A stretch of DNA of 64,000 bases from Manduca sexta (lineage: Eukaryota > Arthropoda > Insecta > Lepidoptera > Sphingidae), in contig NC_051135.1 of NCBI RefSeq assembly GCF_014839805.1, forward strand, positions 9,117,291-9,181,290, given 5' to 3'. The position numbers were made by a program, and so were the translations under genes. Shown here piece after piece: positions 41,336 through 52,868 of this stretch. Positions within the stretch are counted from its first letter, which is position 1, and the number at the start of each line of letters is the position of its first letter. The notes under the pieces were generated by a model. The model saw nothing but the letters and a program-made list of their open reading frames with translations. It was not told where the DNA came from and ran no database searches.

Positions 41336-42091
41336 GACAACATTTAGTCTACATTATCGCTTGTTGATAAATATTAGTATAAGTACTTAAGCCTAAGTGG
41401 GCTATATTTCCGTATATCAATAGCTGTTAAGTAATGTTAAAGCTATCCTAGTCTAAAACTTGTTCCCCCTGTAACAGGTATTTGTATCACAAATTCCTAA
41501 AAACTAGGAATAGTGTACTTATTTCCTTTACCTACATTTAGTTAAAAAAATGACGTTGAAAATCTCTTACTACTTGTCTGTTTTCTTTTTGCATGAAACC
41601 CTACTTAAACATACGTATTAAACCAGTTACATCCAGCAAATACAACTCTTTGTATTCAGTGGACGTTTTGGACCAAAACCAACAAAATTAAATCGTTACT
41701 GGTGTAGTGTTGCATACCGTGCTCCTTGCATTCCGCTTAATTTCGCCACTCCATTGGCCGTATTTACCCGCACCGCAATATTAATGGAATATTTGGACTC
41801 GCAATTGTTTTAAAGAAGTTAAATTCTTTTTGTTTTCTCTCTTTATCTTGTTTTTTTTTTTATTGGCTTAAGGGTAATTGAATTTAAGGCTTGCAGTTTT
41901 TTAATTATATGAAAGACGCAAACTACATTCAGCTATAGCACTATTATTGGTTTCACCTTTTCATACTTATGGCTACGTTTCATGATTGTAGATTATTTAG
42001 AAAACGAGAGAATCGATGATAGAGTCTGGTGTAATATAAAAAAAACTAAGCATGTAAAACGATTCATAATGATGAGTAATGTTTTTTTTTT
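41336..42091. other. No supported feature
   Basis: AT-rich noncoding DNA. Confidence 0.45.
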
Positions 42092-42170
42092 ATTGTAATT
42101 GAATGACGAGACGGGCATGCTTTGAATTACAAACTACTGCGTGGAACTCCACTACGCTCGTCACCCTGAG
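42092..42170 (-). repeat. SINE B fragment with internal deletion
   Basis: GAATGACGAGACGGGCATGC joins directly to TTTGAATTACAAACTACTGCG...CGCTCGTCACCCTGAGAT, skipping the usual middle. Abuts the next SINE B copy. Confidence 0.65.
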
Positions 42171-42171
42171 A

Positions 42172-42495
42172 TATTTTTTTTAACGCTTTGAATGACGAGA
42201 CTAGCTTGCCGTTCACCTGATGATGAGCAAAACATCGTCCATAAACAGAAGGAACACCATACGACAACTTTAATTACAAAGTATCGTTTGGTATTCCACT
42301 GCGCTCGCCATCCTGAGATGTGAGATGTTTAAGTTTTATTATGTCCAGTAGTTATACTGACTGCGATGTCGTTCAAACACAACAGTGACTACACACTGCT
42401 GCTTGGCGGCAGAAATAATGAAAACAGTGATACAATCGCTGCAATGGTGAGACCTATCCAGACAGGTCCTTGCATACGAGAGACCTACCAGTGAA
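42172..42495 (-). repeat. SINE B (Bm1-like) copy
   Basis: Complete order in minus orientation: TTTGAATGACGAGACTAGCTTGCCGTTCACCTGATG, CTGCGCTCGCCATCCTGAGATG, CAGTGACTACACACTGCTGCTTGG, GAGAGACCTACCAG. Confidence 0.82.
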
Positions 42496-43157
42496 TACAC
42501 TCTACATAAACTCAGTATTATGTACACGATACTGATATGTCTCATTACAGGCAAGGACGACGACGGGGGACGAGGTTCCGCTATTTGATACATAATTCAT
42601 TCCCCCCTTTGTAATGTTAGTTTAAGGGCTTACTTATACGCAATATACGAAGAAATACATCATGTTTGAAAAAAAGTTGTATCTTTTATTTCGCCTGGGC
42701 TTACAACACAATCGGATCTAGAAAGATGCAGTTATTACTTCAAGATTGCTCACTAAACTTTCAAAATGGTCATAAAATAATACCACCAACGGTATAAATA
42801 CAGCTTCCCAGATGTTTATCCACTCGTTAAGATATTAATTACAAGGCTTTGGGGCTTGTCTATTGAATTAAACCGGATAGCATTGACAAGTGCTTCCTGA
42901 TCCCGTTTCAGTTTCGACTTGATTTACGAATTATGAAGTATGATGAGGATGAATAATCAATTCGAATTGTAAGGCTTGATTGTTAAGTTATTTCCTTGTA
43001 GATTTTGGAATAAAGAGGAGGATAAAGTGGTATTTGGTTTGACTCTGATATTCGGATAAAAAACTCCTTTTATGGTGAGTTTATGAAGATTTTATATAAC
43101 CAAATAATGGGTCGAAATTGTTATTTCTTTAGTAGGTTAAAAGATAAGCAAACGGTA
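42496..43157. other. No supported feature
   Basis: AT-rich noncoding DNA. Confidence 0.45.
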
Positions 43158-43310
43158 GGCATATTGCGTGTGCGATCACTTTTCTGACATGTCAGAAGAA
43201 TAGGTATTTCCTAAACCTTATAGAAGAATATTGGCATATTGTTTATGTGATCGCTTCTCTAACATGTCAGAGGAATTGCTTCTCCCCTAAACTTTGTAGA
43301 AGAATATCGA
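43158..43310. repeat. Tandem duplication, 75-bp period
   Basis: GGCATATTG begins at 43158 and 43233. Both units continue TGTGCGATCACTTTTCTGACATGTCAGAAGAAT or TGTGATCGCTTCTCTAACATGTCAGAGGAAT and end GTAGAAGAATAT. Confidence 0.78.
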
Positions 43311-43696
43311 TTAGAAAGGGTCAGGGTTAAGCTGATGCTGTAGTCTCACGGACCATTCAAAACGTTTCACCCTTGGTGTTATTTCCAGTTTTTTTTGGGA
43401 CTACGCCCAACGAGAAATTCACATAGCTAAAAATATCTTCTTATTTAAAAATGTCAATAGCGACGATTGTATAATTGGTAAAACGTTTTATGCCGTCTGC
43501 AAATAGAAAATGGCGGCTTACACATGAAAATTCAACAAAAATAGAGGTAAAGAAACGTCGAACAAAGCACGCGAGGAGCCGACGAGCCGTGCTGGCGCGG
43601 CGCAGTTGAGGTTCAAACACCGCCGGAGCAGGCCAATTATATGCATGGATATGCAGTCACACCGTGGCGTAATATGAAGAACTAAACAATTAGAAC
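43311..43696. other. No supported feature
   Basis: Noncoding. GC-richer patch at 43575-43620 not assigned. Confidence 0.4.
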
Positions 43697-43802
43697 GAAA
43701 GGTTAAGCTGGATGCGGCCGCTTCCAGTAGATCGATCTGGAAATCTTTTGAGAAGGCTCATGTTCAGCAGTGGACATCCTGTGGCTGATAATGATGAAGA
43801 CC
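43697..43802 (+). repeat. RTE-type LINE 3' end
   Basis: AGCTGGATGCGGCCGCTTCC..AGATCGATCTGGAAATC...CATGTTCAGCAGTGGACATCC...GGCTGATAATGATGA: same C-terminal coding end and GGCTGAT tail as 38250-38372. Confidence 0.7.
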
Positions 43803-43822
43803 GAAAAATTAAAATAAATTAA

Positions 43823-43970
43823 CACACGTCTTTATCCTCGAAGGGGACGCGCAATTAGGGATCTCGCTGTTCGCCGTGTGTGGTCCATCTCGTGATGTGA
43901 TAGGGGTCGAGGCTATGGTCATACCAAGCACAAATTCCAGACACCGGGCTGATACTGAGCAAATAAAATT
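43823..43970 (-). repeat. SINE D copy
   Basis: TTCGCCGTGTGTGGTCCATCTCGTGATGTGATAGGGGTCGAGGCTATGGTC...ACAAATTCCAGACACCGGGCTGATACTGAG is the 3' half of SINE D in minus orientation; the head is missing. Confidence 0.7.
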
Positions 43971-44000
43971 AATATAACTTTGTTCAGTTTCTCAACACTT

Positions 44001-44303
44001 ACTGGTGGTAGGTCTCTCATAATTTGTGAGAATCCGCCTGGGTGGGTATCACCGTAATGTCTATTTCTGCCACCAAGCAGTAGTGTGTAGACACTGCTAT
44101 GTTCCTGTTTCAAGGACAATGTAGCCAGTTCAACTACGGTACATAATATGACAACATCTCATGTCTCAGGATGGCGAGCGCAGTGGAATACCAAAAAGTA
44201 CTTTGTTATTAAAGGATGGATGGTGTTTCTACAGTTTAGGAGCGGTCGTATCGATTTAGGCGAATGGCGAATTTCGTCTCGTCATTCAAAGCAATAAAAG
44301 AAA
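44001..44303 (+). repeat. SINE B (Bm1-like) copy
   Basis: ACTGGTGGTAGGTCTCTCATAA... through ATGTCTCAGGATGGCGAGCGCAGTGGAATACC to CATTCAAAGCAATAAAAGAAAA. Confidence 0.85.
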
Positions 44304-45079
44304 ACCGAAATCGATAAAGAATTTTGCTGTCAATGATTACTAAAAATAAACAATCTCAGAATATTTCTCGAAGTGTGAGGGCGAATATTTAACGATATCT
44401 GTTATTTAATACAAGCGGCCTCCAGTAATTCACCGAAGTTTCGATGCGAAAACAAGCTCGTAAAAACTAATTCCGGACCACTTCACTTTTGACTTTCATT
44501 ATTTGTTGGAGGGATCGTGATTTCGTTCATTTGCTTTATCATTTTATTTGATTGTTGGTGCTATTTATATCTTTATTGGTTGGTGGGTGTTTCTAGTTTT
44601 GCCCGGGAACATCATTAGTGTGTAAAATTCCTACTACTAGATCTTTTTTGGGACAAAAAGCCGATAATCCAGAAAATGGTCAGTATGCTGAATTTCATCT
44701 CATAATTAGATTCAGTAAAATTTTCTTTTTACAAGTATTTACTATGACTCTCAATTTAGTACTCACAGTCGTCTTCAAAACGCTGATAAAAACAAATAAA
44801 ACATAGGATAAATATATTAGGACTAAAATTATTTACTATTCAACCTTGTATCAATTAGGGTAGAGAACATTCTAGCATAGCATTGCACCACGGTGTAACA
44901 GCGGACTACTTGAGAGCTGTATTAGAATCATAAACGGTTAGTACATTAATTTCGTTTTTTAAACCTTACCTCAGTGCGGTTTGAGCACGTGTTAGTCGTG
45001 CAACAGGATTAATTGACGAGAAATGAGAATTATTTTGAATTTGGATTATGTTGTGTTTTATCAAGTTTTGTATAATGCG
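44304..45079. other. No supported feature
   Basis: AT-rich noncoding DNA. Confidence 0.45.
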
Positions 45080-45150
45080 GGGGGTTGGATATATTTTATA
45101 TCCGCCTGGATAGTGATCACCGTACACAAGGTGTTAAAGTTCGCAATGGT
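45080..45150 (+). repeat. SINE C fragment
   Basis: GGTTGGATATATTTTATATCCGCCTGGATAGTGATCACCGTACACAAGGTGTTAAAGT matches the front half of SINE C in sense orientation. Confidence 0.65.
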
Positions 45151-45296
45151 GGTACCTACTAGTAACTAATATTTCTCCCAAAAATAAAACTGTCCAGGAT
45201 TGATATTTGTATCACGAATTGTGGCTATAGTCTCGTTTCTTACTATGTCTATTATGGGTTGAATTTAATCGAGCTTCGATTTCGTCACTGTCTACC

Positions 45297-45444
45297 AATG
45301 GTGAAGGGTTCATACCACTCGATGCCTGCCGCTTTCCTTTGTGATTTATGTAAAATCTAATTATTAGAACGATTTGCGGACCGCATTCATGCAGTATGTG
45401 TTGTGTTGGGTTATCTTTTGGAAAACTTCACCTTACGCGACTGC
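45297..45444 (+). mobile_element. hAT-like MITE E copy with 8-bp target duplication
   Basis: 148 bp, AATGGTGAAGGGTTCATACC...CTGCCGCTTTCC...AACGATTTGCGGACC...ACTTCACCTTACGCGACTGC. TGTCTACC is present on both sides (45289-45296, 45445-45452). Confidence 0.8.
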
Positions 45445-45465
45445 TGTCTACCCATCCACGAACCG

Positions 45466-45630
45466 AGCTTTCCGTTCGCCTCATGGCAAGCGATACGACC
45501 GCCCATAAACAGTAGAAACCATCCAACACTTTGAATTACAAAGTATTGTTCGGTATTCCATTGCGCTCGCCATCCTGAGACATGAGATGTTAAGTCTTAT
45601 ATCCAGTAGTCACACTGGCTACAATGTCAG
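45466..45630 (-). repeat. SINE B, 5'-truncated copy
   Basis: GCTTTCCGTTCGCCTCATGGCAAGCGATACGACCGCCCATAAACAGTAGAAACC ... CGCTCGCCATCCTGAGACATGAGATG ... ACACTGGCTACAATG. Ends before the head. Confidence 0.78.
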
Positions 45631-46919
45631 TAACGTCAAGGTGTAAAATTTCATTGTAAACGCAGAATTATGGTAAAAAGTGTTATAAATAAAGATGGCA
45701 GACAGGGCGGCGTCGCGCCCCAATAGAAATACACATTACATACATTACGGAGTCGTCAATAAGAAATCACATCAACACTTCACGGGTGCGCCAATGTTCG
45801 CAGAACTTCTCGCTTTGGCGCGTGGTTTAAACTACGAGATTTTGGTGATCAAATGTTTTTGGTACCTCTTTGGTTTGGTAGCTTACGGAATGTAAACCGT
45901 TTTGGGTGCGATTTCCTGGATTAAGACAGATTATAACACAATAGTAAATATTTGTCGTCTGATAACGTATTAGATAGGTAATGTACGGACTACTCTATTC
46001 ATTACTTTTATTTGGGAATATTTGTAATTAACAATATGAAGTTTATTTTTAGTCGGCTTGTAACCAAAAACGGTTTGTTATTTGACAAAAATTCTAAACA
46101 AGATAGTTTGGATTAAAATATTAAAAACTAGCCTATTGAAATAAATAATTTAATTTTAAAATCCTCTGATTTTGAGATTTTGGTGATTTTATTTTTCTCA
46201 AACATTACACTTAAAATAAACATATTGTCATAATTTTAGTTTGTTTGTCTCTGAAGATAATCGCGAATGTAATTTATTTTCCAATTCCAATTTTTGTGAT
46301 TGTTTGTAAATTTAAATTCTAGGAAGTTAAGTACCCAATGCAATCCTTATGACAGACCAGTGAAGTCATTTTTATGAGTTACTCCGCCACATGTCTTTCT
46401 TATTTGTCTTATAAATAGAGGGGTCTAAAGTTATTCTTTTACTCATTCTAAACTTTTTTTTTGCCACTTTATTACATATAATAGAAAATAGCGCCCATAC
46501 AAAAAGCAGACATGTCTACGATATTATGAATTGTTTATTAAACTTTTTAAACCACCAAGCTCTACTGCCTTGCACCGCGCACAAGACAGAGGGCATAATA
46601 AAAAGTTTTTTCGTATAAATAAATAATCGAAGTATACAATGCGGGGAGATTCGCTGTGGGGAACATTTAAGATTAAATTTAATACGTTATGCCTACTGCG
46701 GGATTGGAAGATTGGTAATTGACTTTTATTTATTACTCAACATGAAAATATACTAATTATAATTCATTTTGCTGCGCAAGTGTGTGTGTCCCAACACTAC
46801 AAAAACAGATGTCGGCGAACTCTATTCTATTTACCCGATATTGAATTTAAAAGTGGTTGCTCTCTCTACACTTTCTACCTCAGGTATAACGGCATGACAT
46901 GTGTTTGTTTTAAATATAA
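45631..46919. other. No supported feature
   Basis: AT-rich noncoding DNA. The open frame 45695-45895 has no motif. Confidence 0.45.
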
Positions 46920-47060
46920 CATAACTAGCTTTTCCTCACGGCTTCGCCTGCTATATATTTTCCGGGATAAAAGCTTATGTCTTTCCCAGATTTCAAACTA
47001 TTTCCATATTAAAAGTCATCAAAATTTGTTGTTTTTGAGTTTATCACGTTCGGACGGATG
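46920..47060. repeat. CTAG-end dispersed repeat (possible Helitron)
   Basis: AACTAGCTTTTCCTCACGGCTTCGCCTGC...CCGGGATAAAAGCTTATGTCTTTCCCAG...TTTATCACGTTCGGACGG: common lepidopteran repeat in the same orientation as 38808. Confidence 0.5.
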
Positions 47061-47386
47061 AACAGACTTTCTGGGGACTATTTTTAATAATATCTGAGGA
47101 AATAAAATATATATGTGTATGACCTAATCTTAGCTTTGGTAGTTAGCTGAGTTATGGAAATAAAATGATTCTATTTGTGAGTTTGATATACATCTTGATA
47201 CATTTGATATATCGCAATGTAGTAAAACTCTATTACACCGGCAGCCACATACAAAACGTTACGCAGAAGCTGCAAACTATTTACATATATAACACAAAAA
47301 ATACACATACCTATTAAAATAAAACTATTTTTAGGAATTTTTCCGGAACTTCACATGGAGGGTGCAATTTTTTCGAAAATTTGGAA

Positions 47387-47440
47387 GAAAATAATAATAT
47401 ATAAACCGTGATAAAATCCAATCTATGGTTTCATTTTAAT
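47387..47440 (+). repeat. Penelope-like tail fragment
   Basis: GAAAATAATAATATATAAACCGTGATAAAATCCAATC, tail only. Confidence 0.45.
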
Positions 47441-47689
47441 GTCTTACATTTTGCTTAAGTAATTTGGGTATGTGTCTAATGATGGTAGCAACTATCAATT
47501 AAATTGAAGTTACTGTTAGTTTTACACTAATTGCACTTCACGCCATTGTATTATAATATTGTGTAATCAGTAATTCTAAGTTGGGTTGCATGTCTACTGC
47601 TTGGGTGTTAACAAATATTCTCGCGCAGCGAGCGTCGCGAGCCCAAGGTAGTAAATTTAATGAAGTCTAAATCAATATCAATATAATCA

Positions 47690-48080
47690 ATTGTCAAATC
47701 CTCGCCAAAGAACACTGATTCCTGCCTTGGATGATTCGCGAGGCTATTGATATTAACAAAACATCCTAATTTCAAAAGCAAAGATGGTTAGAGGCTTGCA
47801 CAAGCCTGGGATCCAGTTCTACATTTAATTAAATCGGAACCCAAAAGACCGGCTGCCAGACTTCAAGACACTGTGAGCTCATATTGCGTAGATCGGACCA
47901 CCAACAGCTAAAATTTTAAAAAGTTGTATAATTGTAAAATGTAGGTAGATATTGTAACTTTGACTTTGCGGATGAACAACACCTCAGTCCCCCCCGTGAC
48001 CATGAAGGCTGCAAAGTCTTCGAAACGTCGGGAGAAAACTAAAATATAAAAAACCGCGATAGAATCCGAAAAGTAGTTTA
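47690..48080 (+). repeat. Penelope-like element 3' part
   Basis: Degraded coding end readable as REAIEI...FN..DGW.LAQAWDP.L.LIK (47735-47840) followed by ACTTTGCGGATGAACAACACCTCAGTCC...CGAAACGTCGGGAG and the tail AAAACCGCGATAGAATCCG. I associate this C-terminal pattern with Penelope-like elements. Stops interrupt it. Aligns with 57640-58020 over its whole length. Confidence 0.6.
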
Positions 48081-49042
48081 ATTTTAATTTCAATAATGAA
48101 GTCTCGTTATTTTTATATAAATAAATAATTGCATATAACAATCCATTTTAATGTAATATAAAGAAGGTATCATTTACATTGATAAAACCTTTCGTTCGCG
48201 TAATGGATTGCCGTTTCAAATTAAAATCCGAGTGCAACAATGAAGTATGATTGAAATTGATGATTGTAATATCAATACCTTATCTTAACGTACTTGATGC
48301 GACATATTTTTGTACATTATAGTTACTTAATAAAATGTATGTTTGGACTACATGTGTTAAAGCGGTTGAGTAGAAGGAGGGAGGGTTCAATAGAGCAGAT
48401 AGGTCTGTCAATAGAGAAGACAACTGCTGAAGTGGAGATCGGGATTAAAAAGTAGGTAGTGTGTGTACTAGTGTAGGATGTCCTGCTGCACGATGGGCCG
48501 ACGACTTAAATAATGTGGCGGGTAATGTTGACTAGAAAACGTCGGCGCTCATTTGCAGAGGCCTACTAATAGGCGGCGATAGACTGATTGTGTGTTGGAC
48601 TTGACATCTCTCACGTAGACAAGTCAGGACGGCCTGCCATGTCCTCATCAAGTCACGAAAAAGCATAAATGTACAATACAGTCACATTATCAGTTATGTA
48701 AGGTCTCATAGTAGGCACAGTTAGGGGCCGAGGCTTATCTCATGATTAATTGCGTAAGGAATAATTTTCACGTGACCTAGTCTATATTTGTGGCTATTTT
48801 AGATTCTAATGATGCATTTAGTTAATTTTATTAATTTCGTTATTATTGTGTGAATTTTGATTATTATTGTGACAGACTTGGGTTTTATTTTCGTGAGTAA
48901 TTTTAATGAAATTTATGTGGTTTATTTATATGCAAAATAAATAAACATTTTAACTTTTTATATACAGCAAAATTACTTTTAAGTTGCAACTCCATAATAT
49001 TTGGCAGCCAGAGGAGCCTTAGTAATAGGGCGTCCATGGTCT
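48081..49042. other. Noncoding; unassigned degraded repeat at 48360-48680
   Basis: The segment has GC-richer, coding-like texture (GATGGGCCGACGACTTAAATAATGTGGCGGG resembles a decayed RTE coding end). Not certain enough to name. Confidence 0.35.
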
Positions 49043-49390
49043 TCTTATTTATTTTTTTATACACGGCAACGTGATCCTACTGTACCTGATGGTAAGTGGA
49101 GTGGGTTCCAATAGAATGTCGATTAACGAGAGATGATTAACCCTCGCCAGTCGTCACAATTATGCCGGCCTGTTGGAACCGGATGTACACAAGCTGATCT
49201 CGGAACGCGACACACTTACGTGGACGACTTTGGCGGATTTTAACACCTTGATACGGTGGTCATTATCCGGGCGGATATAAAATATGTCCTACCAGCCATT
49301 TTTGTACCATGATGTAACATTAATAACTGTCCCCTACGAGAATCGAATCTAGAACAATTCGAGTAATCACCAGATCAAAGCGCTGCTAAA
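49043..49390 (-). repeat. SINE C, fullest copy
   Basis: Sense (minus strand): head with box B-like AGATTCGATTCTCGTAGG near 49340, GGACATATTTTATATCCGCCCGG, CCACCGTATCAAGGTGTTAAAATCCGCC, GTGTCGCGTTCCGAGATCAGC, CCGGCATAATTGTGACG, ending CACTTACCATCAGGTACAGTAGG and an A-rich tail. tRNA-derived by its box B. Confidence 0.78.
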
Positions 49391-49429
49391 ATTTATCCTT
49401 TATACTTCACCTTACATTTCAATGGAATA

Positions 49430-49620
49430 CATTTTCGCGGGGCATCCTGGGCATCTCGCCGGCATCTAATGGTGTAATTGAGTTGACAGTAAAAGTTATG
49501 AAGAGAGTGCCGTCGCGGTGGCGCCGCGGCGGATATCAGTCCCCCAGCACCCCGCCACTTTTGCACCCCCCGCCCGCGCCTCACTTGTGCGCCGGATACG
49601 GGCGGAGTGGTAGCAAAAAC
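49430..49620. other. GC-rich island
   Basis: GTGCCGTCGCGGTGGCGCCGCGGCGG and CACCCCCCGCCCGCGCCTCAC make this the most GC-rich stretch outside transposons in the window. No repeat family or splice structure recognised. Confidence 0.4.
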
Positions 49621-50330
49621 ATTGCTTTTTAAATTATTCTAACAGCCAACAAAACATACACCTTACATTGTTATGATTTACATTTCAGTTATTGCTGCAG
49701 TGCTGTTTTAATAACAGGCTGTTACTGTTATTAAAAAAATAAGATTTAAATTTTAAATAAAATATTTATCTTATTGAAAGAATTCGATTTCTTTTTTGTT
49801 ACTATTATTTAAATAAGTCCTTCAACATATAGTTAGATCATGGAAGTTTCCGTGCTGTTTTTAAATTTTATTGTTTCCGAGATGTATCTCTCGGCGGTTT
49901 TTTATTATAGCAAGAGCAAGATTTCTACATATTTTATTTTCATTTTTAATTTGGTTCTACACTGTATTTCATATAAATATATATAAAATAAAAAAATGTA
50001 ATATTGTTTATTTTAAATTAATTAATTATCTGCTGACGCTACCTGTACAGAACTCATTCTAAAGATCTTCCGATGAACTCTCGCAAAAACTTATTCGAAG
50101 GAAGTGAGTCAGTCATTTATTTTTATACCGCCACTATTGTTTAGTCATTTCTCATTTGAACTAGCCTCCGCTCCCCACTCTCCCCCGATTTATGTTAGTT
50201 TTACGTCTACCGTCATTATCGTTACTGCGTTGATTTATTTTCTTTTTTTTGTGTTTTTACTTGGGACATGTACGATTTGGTATTAACGTAGTTCTAATTA
50301 TTAGATAGGGCTAGGAGTTAGTCTGGGTAT
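49621..50330. other. No supported feature
   Basis: AT-rich. A 12-bp perfect hairpin lies at 49706-49736 (arms 49706-49717 and 49725-49736). Confidence 0.45.
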
Positions 50331-50491
50331 TAGTGGTGAAGGGTTCATACAATCCTATGCCTACCGGCTTCCCATTAAGTAGAATATAATTAATAATTAC
50401 CATTAGAACGATTTGTAGACCACATTAATGCATTTTTGTAACAATATGTTGTGTCGGGTTCTCTTTTGGAAAAATTCACTTTTCGCCACTA
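50331..50491 (+). mobile_element. hAT-like MITE E copy with 8-bp target duplication
   Basis: 161 bp, TAGTGGTGAAGGGTTCATACA...CTACCGGCTTCCC...AACGATTTGTAGACC...TTCACTTTTCGCCACTA. Flanks CTGGGTAT (50323-50330) and TTGGGTAT (50492-50499) match at 7 of 8. Confidence 0.85.
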
Positions 50492-50586
50492 TTGGGTATG
50501 TGTCAAAGGTTTGTGTTATTTGGGATGCACCAGTATTCGGTTGGGCGGCGTTGTAGTGAGTGTAATTAGTGGACTTTAATACCACA

Positions 50587-50900
50587 TGGTGGCGATAGCC
50601 TAGTTGGTTGTGGAACGTACTGCCAAGACAAATGTTCGTAGGTTCAAAACCTAAAACACATCTCTGAGCTATATAAAATGATGTGTATATTCTTTGTGAA
50701 TTATCGCTTGCTTTAACGGTGAAGGAAAACATAGTAAAGAAACCTGTATACCTGAAAAATTCTCTGTAGGAATTTGGAGGGTGTGTGAAGTCTACCAATC
50801 TTCACTAGGCCAGCGTGGTGGACAAAGGCCTAATCCCTCTCAGTAGTAGAGGAGGCCCGTGCCCAACAGTGCGACAGTATATAATACAGGGCTGATATTA
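50587..50900 (+). repeat. SINE A, full-length copy with target duplications
   Basis: 314 bp from GGTGGCGATAGCCTAGTTGG to ACAGGGCTGATATTA. TAATACCACA is duplicated at 50577-50586 and 50901-50910, confirming a single complete retrotransposition. Confidence 0.92.
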
Positions 50901-50910
50901 TAATACCACA

Positions 50911-51298
50911 CATCTCTCATGTCTCAGGATTAAGACATTGCTTTGAAGTAGTTGTAATTCAGACTTTTATGGTTGCTTCTGTTTATACTACGTCATAAAT
51001 CAAACGATTAGTAACAACATTTATTTATAGAAAAATATATTTTTGTAAAGGTCGCCTTTCAAATATTTTAATCATAAATATCGAATGTGTACATTCTATT
51101 ACGGTCGATAAGCAAAGAAAAACATCGTAAGGAAACTCATTCGCAGTAAATATAAAAATTTACTATATGTCTCCGTTTATATCCATCAAAGCAATATAAT
51201 TTGAATGTATAATAAATCTGGATTTCTGTAGCAACCTACGCGAATATTCGATATGCGATTCATTTATGACTTCTATATCTCTTATCTAACAATATATG
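50911..51298. other. No supported feature
   Basis: AT-rich noncoding DNA. ATCTCTCATGTCTCAGGATTAAGACATTG at 50911 may be a trace of SINE B. Confidence 0.4.
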
Positions 51299-51472
51299 TA
51301 GCGAAGGCTGAAGTTTTATGAAAGATAATCCGACACAACATGATATAGGTACTAACTAATATGCATAAATGTCATTTGCAAATCATTCTAATGACACTTA
51401 GATTTTACATAAATTGTGAAAGGGAAGCCGGTAGGAATCGCGTTCTAGACCCTATCGCCACAGGAATATAGT
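51299..51472 (-). mobile_element. hAT-like MITE E copy
   Basis: GCGAAGGCTGAAGTTTTATGAAAGATAATCCGACACAACATGATATAGG ... GGGAAGCCGGTAGGAATCGCG ... ATCGCCAC. Ends diverged; target duplication uncertain. Confidence 0.75.
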
Positions 51473-52423
51473 TAAGAAATACAGAGCAATAATCACTTGA
51501 TAACGTTCTTCATTCTCGCTACTACAAACTGTAGCAGGAGTTTAATCACAAGAAGCGAAGTAATAATTTCCGATAGCTATCATATGAAGGATAATACTTT
51601 GTGAGAAAACTATGATTACGAATTTCAACCTACCGCGTAGACATTACAATAGGGTATTTGACTATGTTTAATTTTATGCATTTTTTAATATGTAACTGCA
51701 AATAACTACAAAAAAGAAATCCTTCTGTGATAACAGTTTGATAAGAAATGAGGCAGTAATTCAAATTTAAAATATTGTTACGTGCAGGAGTGGGCGTGGA
51801 GTGGGGATATCGCTCCACCTCTTTCTTTCACACGCATATTAATGACGCTGACGTCACCTGCAAGTATTTCGTCTCATTTTTCTTTTTTTTTGACACTCAA
51901 CCCTACGACCAAAATTCATTGGCCTATAACTTGTCGGTTTTTCATCAGATTTCTTCTGTTTTAGAATTTATAAGACGTACATATTTTATAAAAGTTATAA
52001 AAAAATCAAATACACCATCATTGACAAGTGTAGCACGTCGTAGCACTACGCCGTAGATTTACGTAGCATTAGGAAGACTTGCTACGCATTTATGTAGTTT
52101 ACATAGTTCGTAGCGGGCTTCTATGTGGTTTCTTAAATTCATTTCCCGCTAATATGCTTAGATTAAAATATATCCTAAGGCTATATTTCTTCTTAACTGT
52201 ATCTTTGGAATCTTCAGCATGAAGATTGTATTAAGTTCGCTCTTTGTGTTCCAACTTTTCTATTTATTTACAAGTTTGTTGTTTGTTTCTTGGCTTTGTG
52301 TTTTTACCGGAAAATAAACGAGAAAAACATTTGTTGCATTCTTTTATTTTGTAATGAGATGATATAATTAATGTTGAGAGTCGAATTTTTTTTTTGTAAT
52401 TCAATAGATTACAAAAAACGTAC
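51473..52423. other. No supported feature; GTAG-rich patch at 52020-52130
   Basis: A degenerate repetition of CGTAGCA/CTACG-type words (GTAGCACGTCGTAGCACTACGCCGTAG) forms overlapping small inverted and direct repeats near 52030. Confidence 0.4.
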
Positions 52424-52588
52424 TAGTGGCGAAAGGTCCATAGAACCCGATTTCTACCGGCTTCCCATTATAAAAAAAATGTGTAGAATCTAATTATCAT
52501 CAGAAAGATTTGCAGACCGTATGTATGCGTATTATTACCTATATGTTGCATCGGGTGCCTTTTCGGAAAATTTCATATTTCACCACTG
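52424..52588 (+). mobile_element. hAT-like MITE E copy
   Basis: TAGTGGCGAAAGGTCCATAGAACCCGATTTCTACCGG ... AAGATTTGCAGACCG ... GGAAAATTTCATATTTCACCACTG. Flanking 8-mers match poorly. Confidence 0.78.
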
Positions 52589-52817
52589 TAACGGATGTAG
52601 GATTAGTAGCTAAAGGCGAAACGCACCTCTTAAATCTTGGTGCGAAAGTACGCCCTACCGTGGGTACATTAATTGACCTCTTCATATCTTTAGGACACGA
52701 ACTCCATATAAAGTGCATCAATGAGTGATTTAATTAATCGTTTTGTGAATAAACTTTATACGTCACATACTTGGCCAGTTAGAATTAAAACAACGACTGT
52801 TCTAACACTGATTTATG

Positions 52818-52868
52818 ATCAGTGGTGAAGGGTCCATATAACCCGATTCCTGCCGGCTTCTCTTTATA
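52818..52868 (+). mobile_element. hAT-like MITE E, 5' end only
   Basis: ATCAGTGGTGAAGGGTCCATATAACCCGATTCCTGCCGGCTTCTCTTTATAC, then cut off at CGAGCTTTTGCTCGCAGC, a CTAG-end-type repeat fragment. Confidence 0.7.

Noticed and set aside
47940..48010. Possible hammerhead ribozyme in the Penelope-like tail
   Set aside because: CGAAACGTC resembles one conserved box, but the required CTGATGA box is missing in all copies checked.
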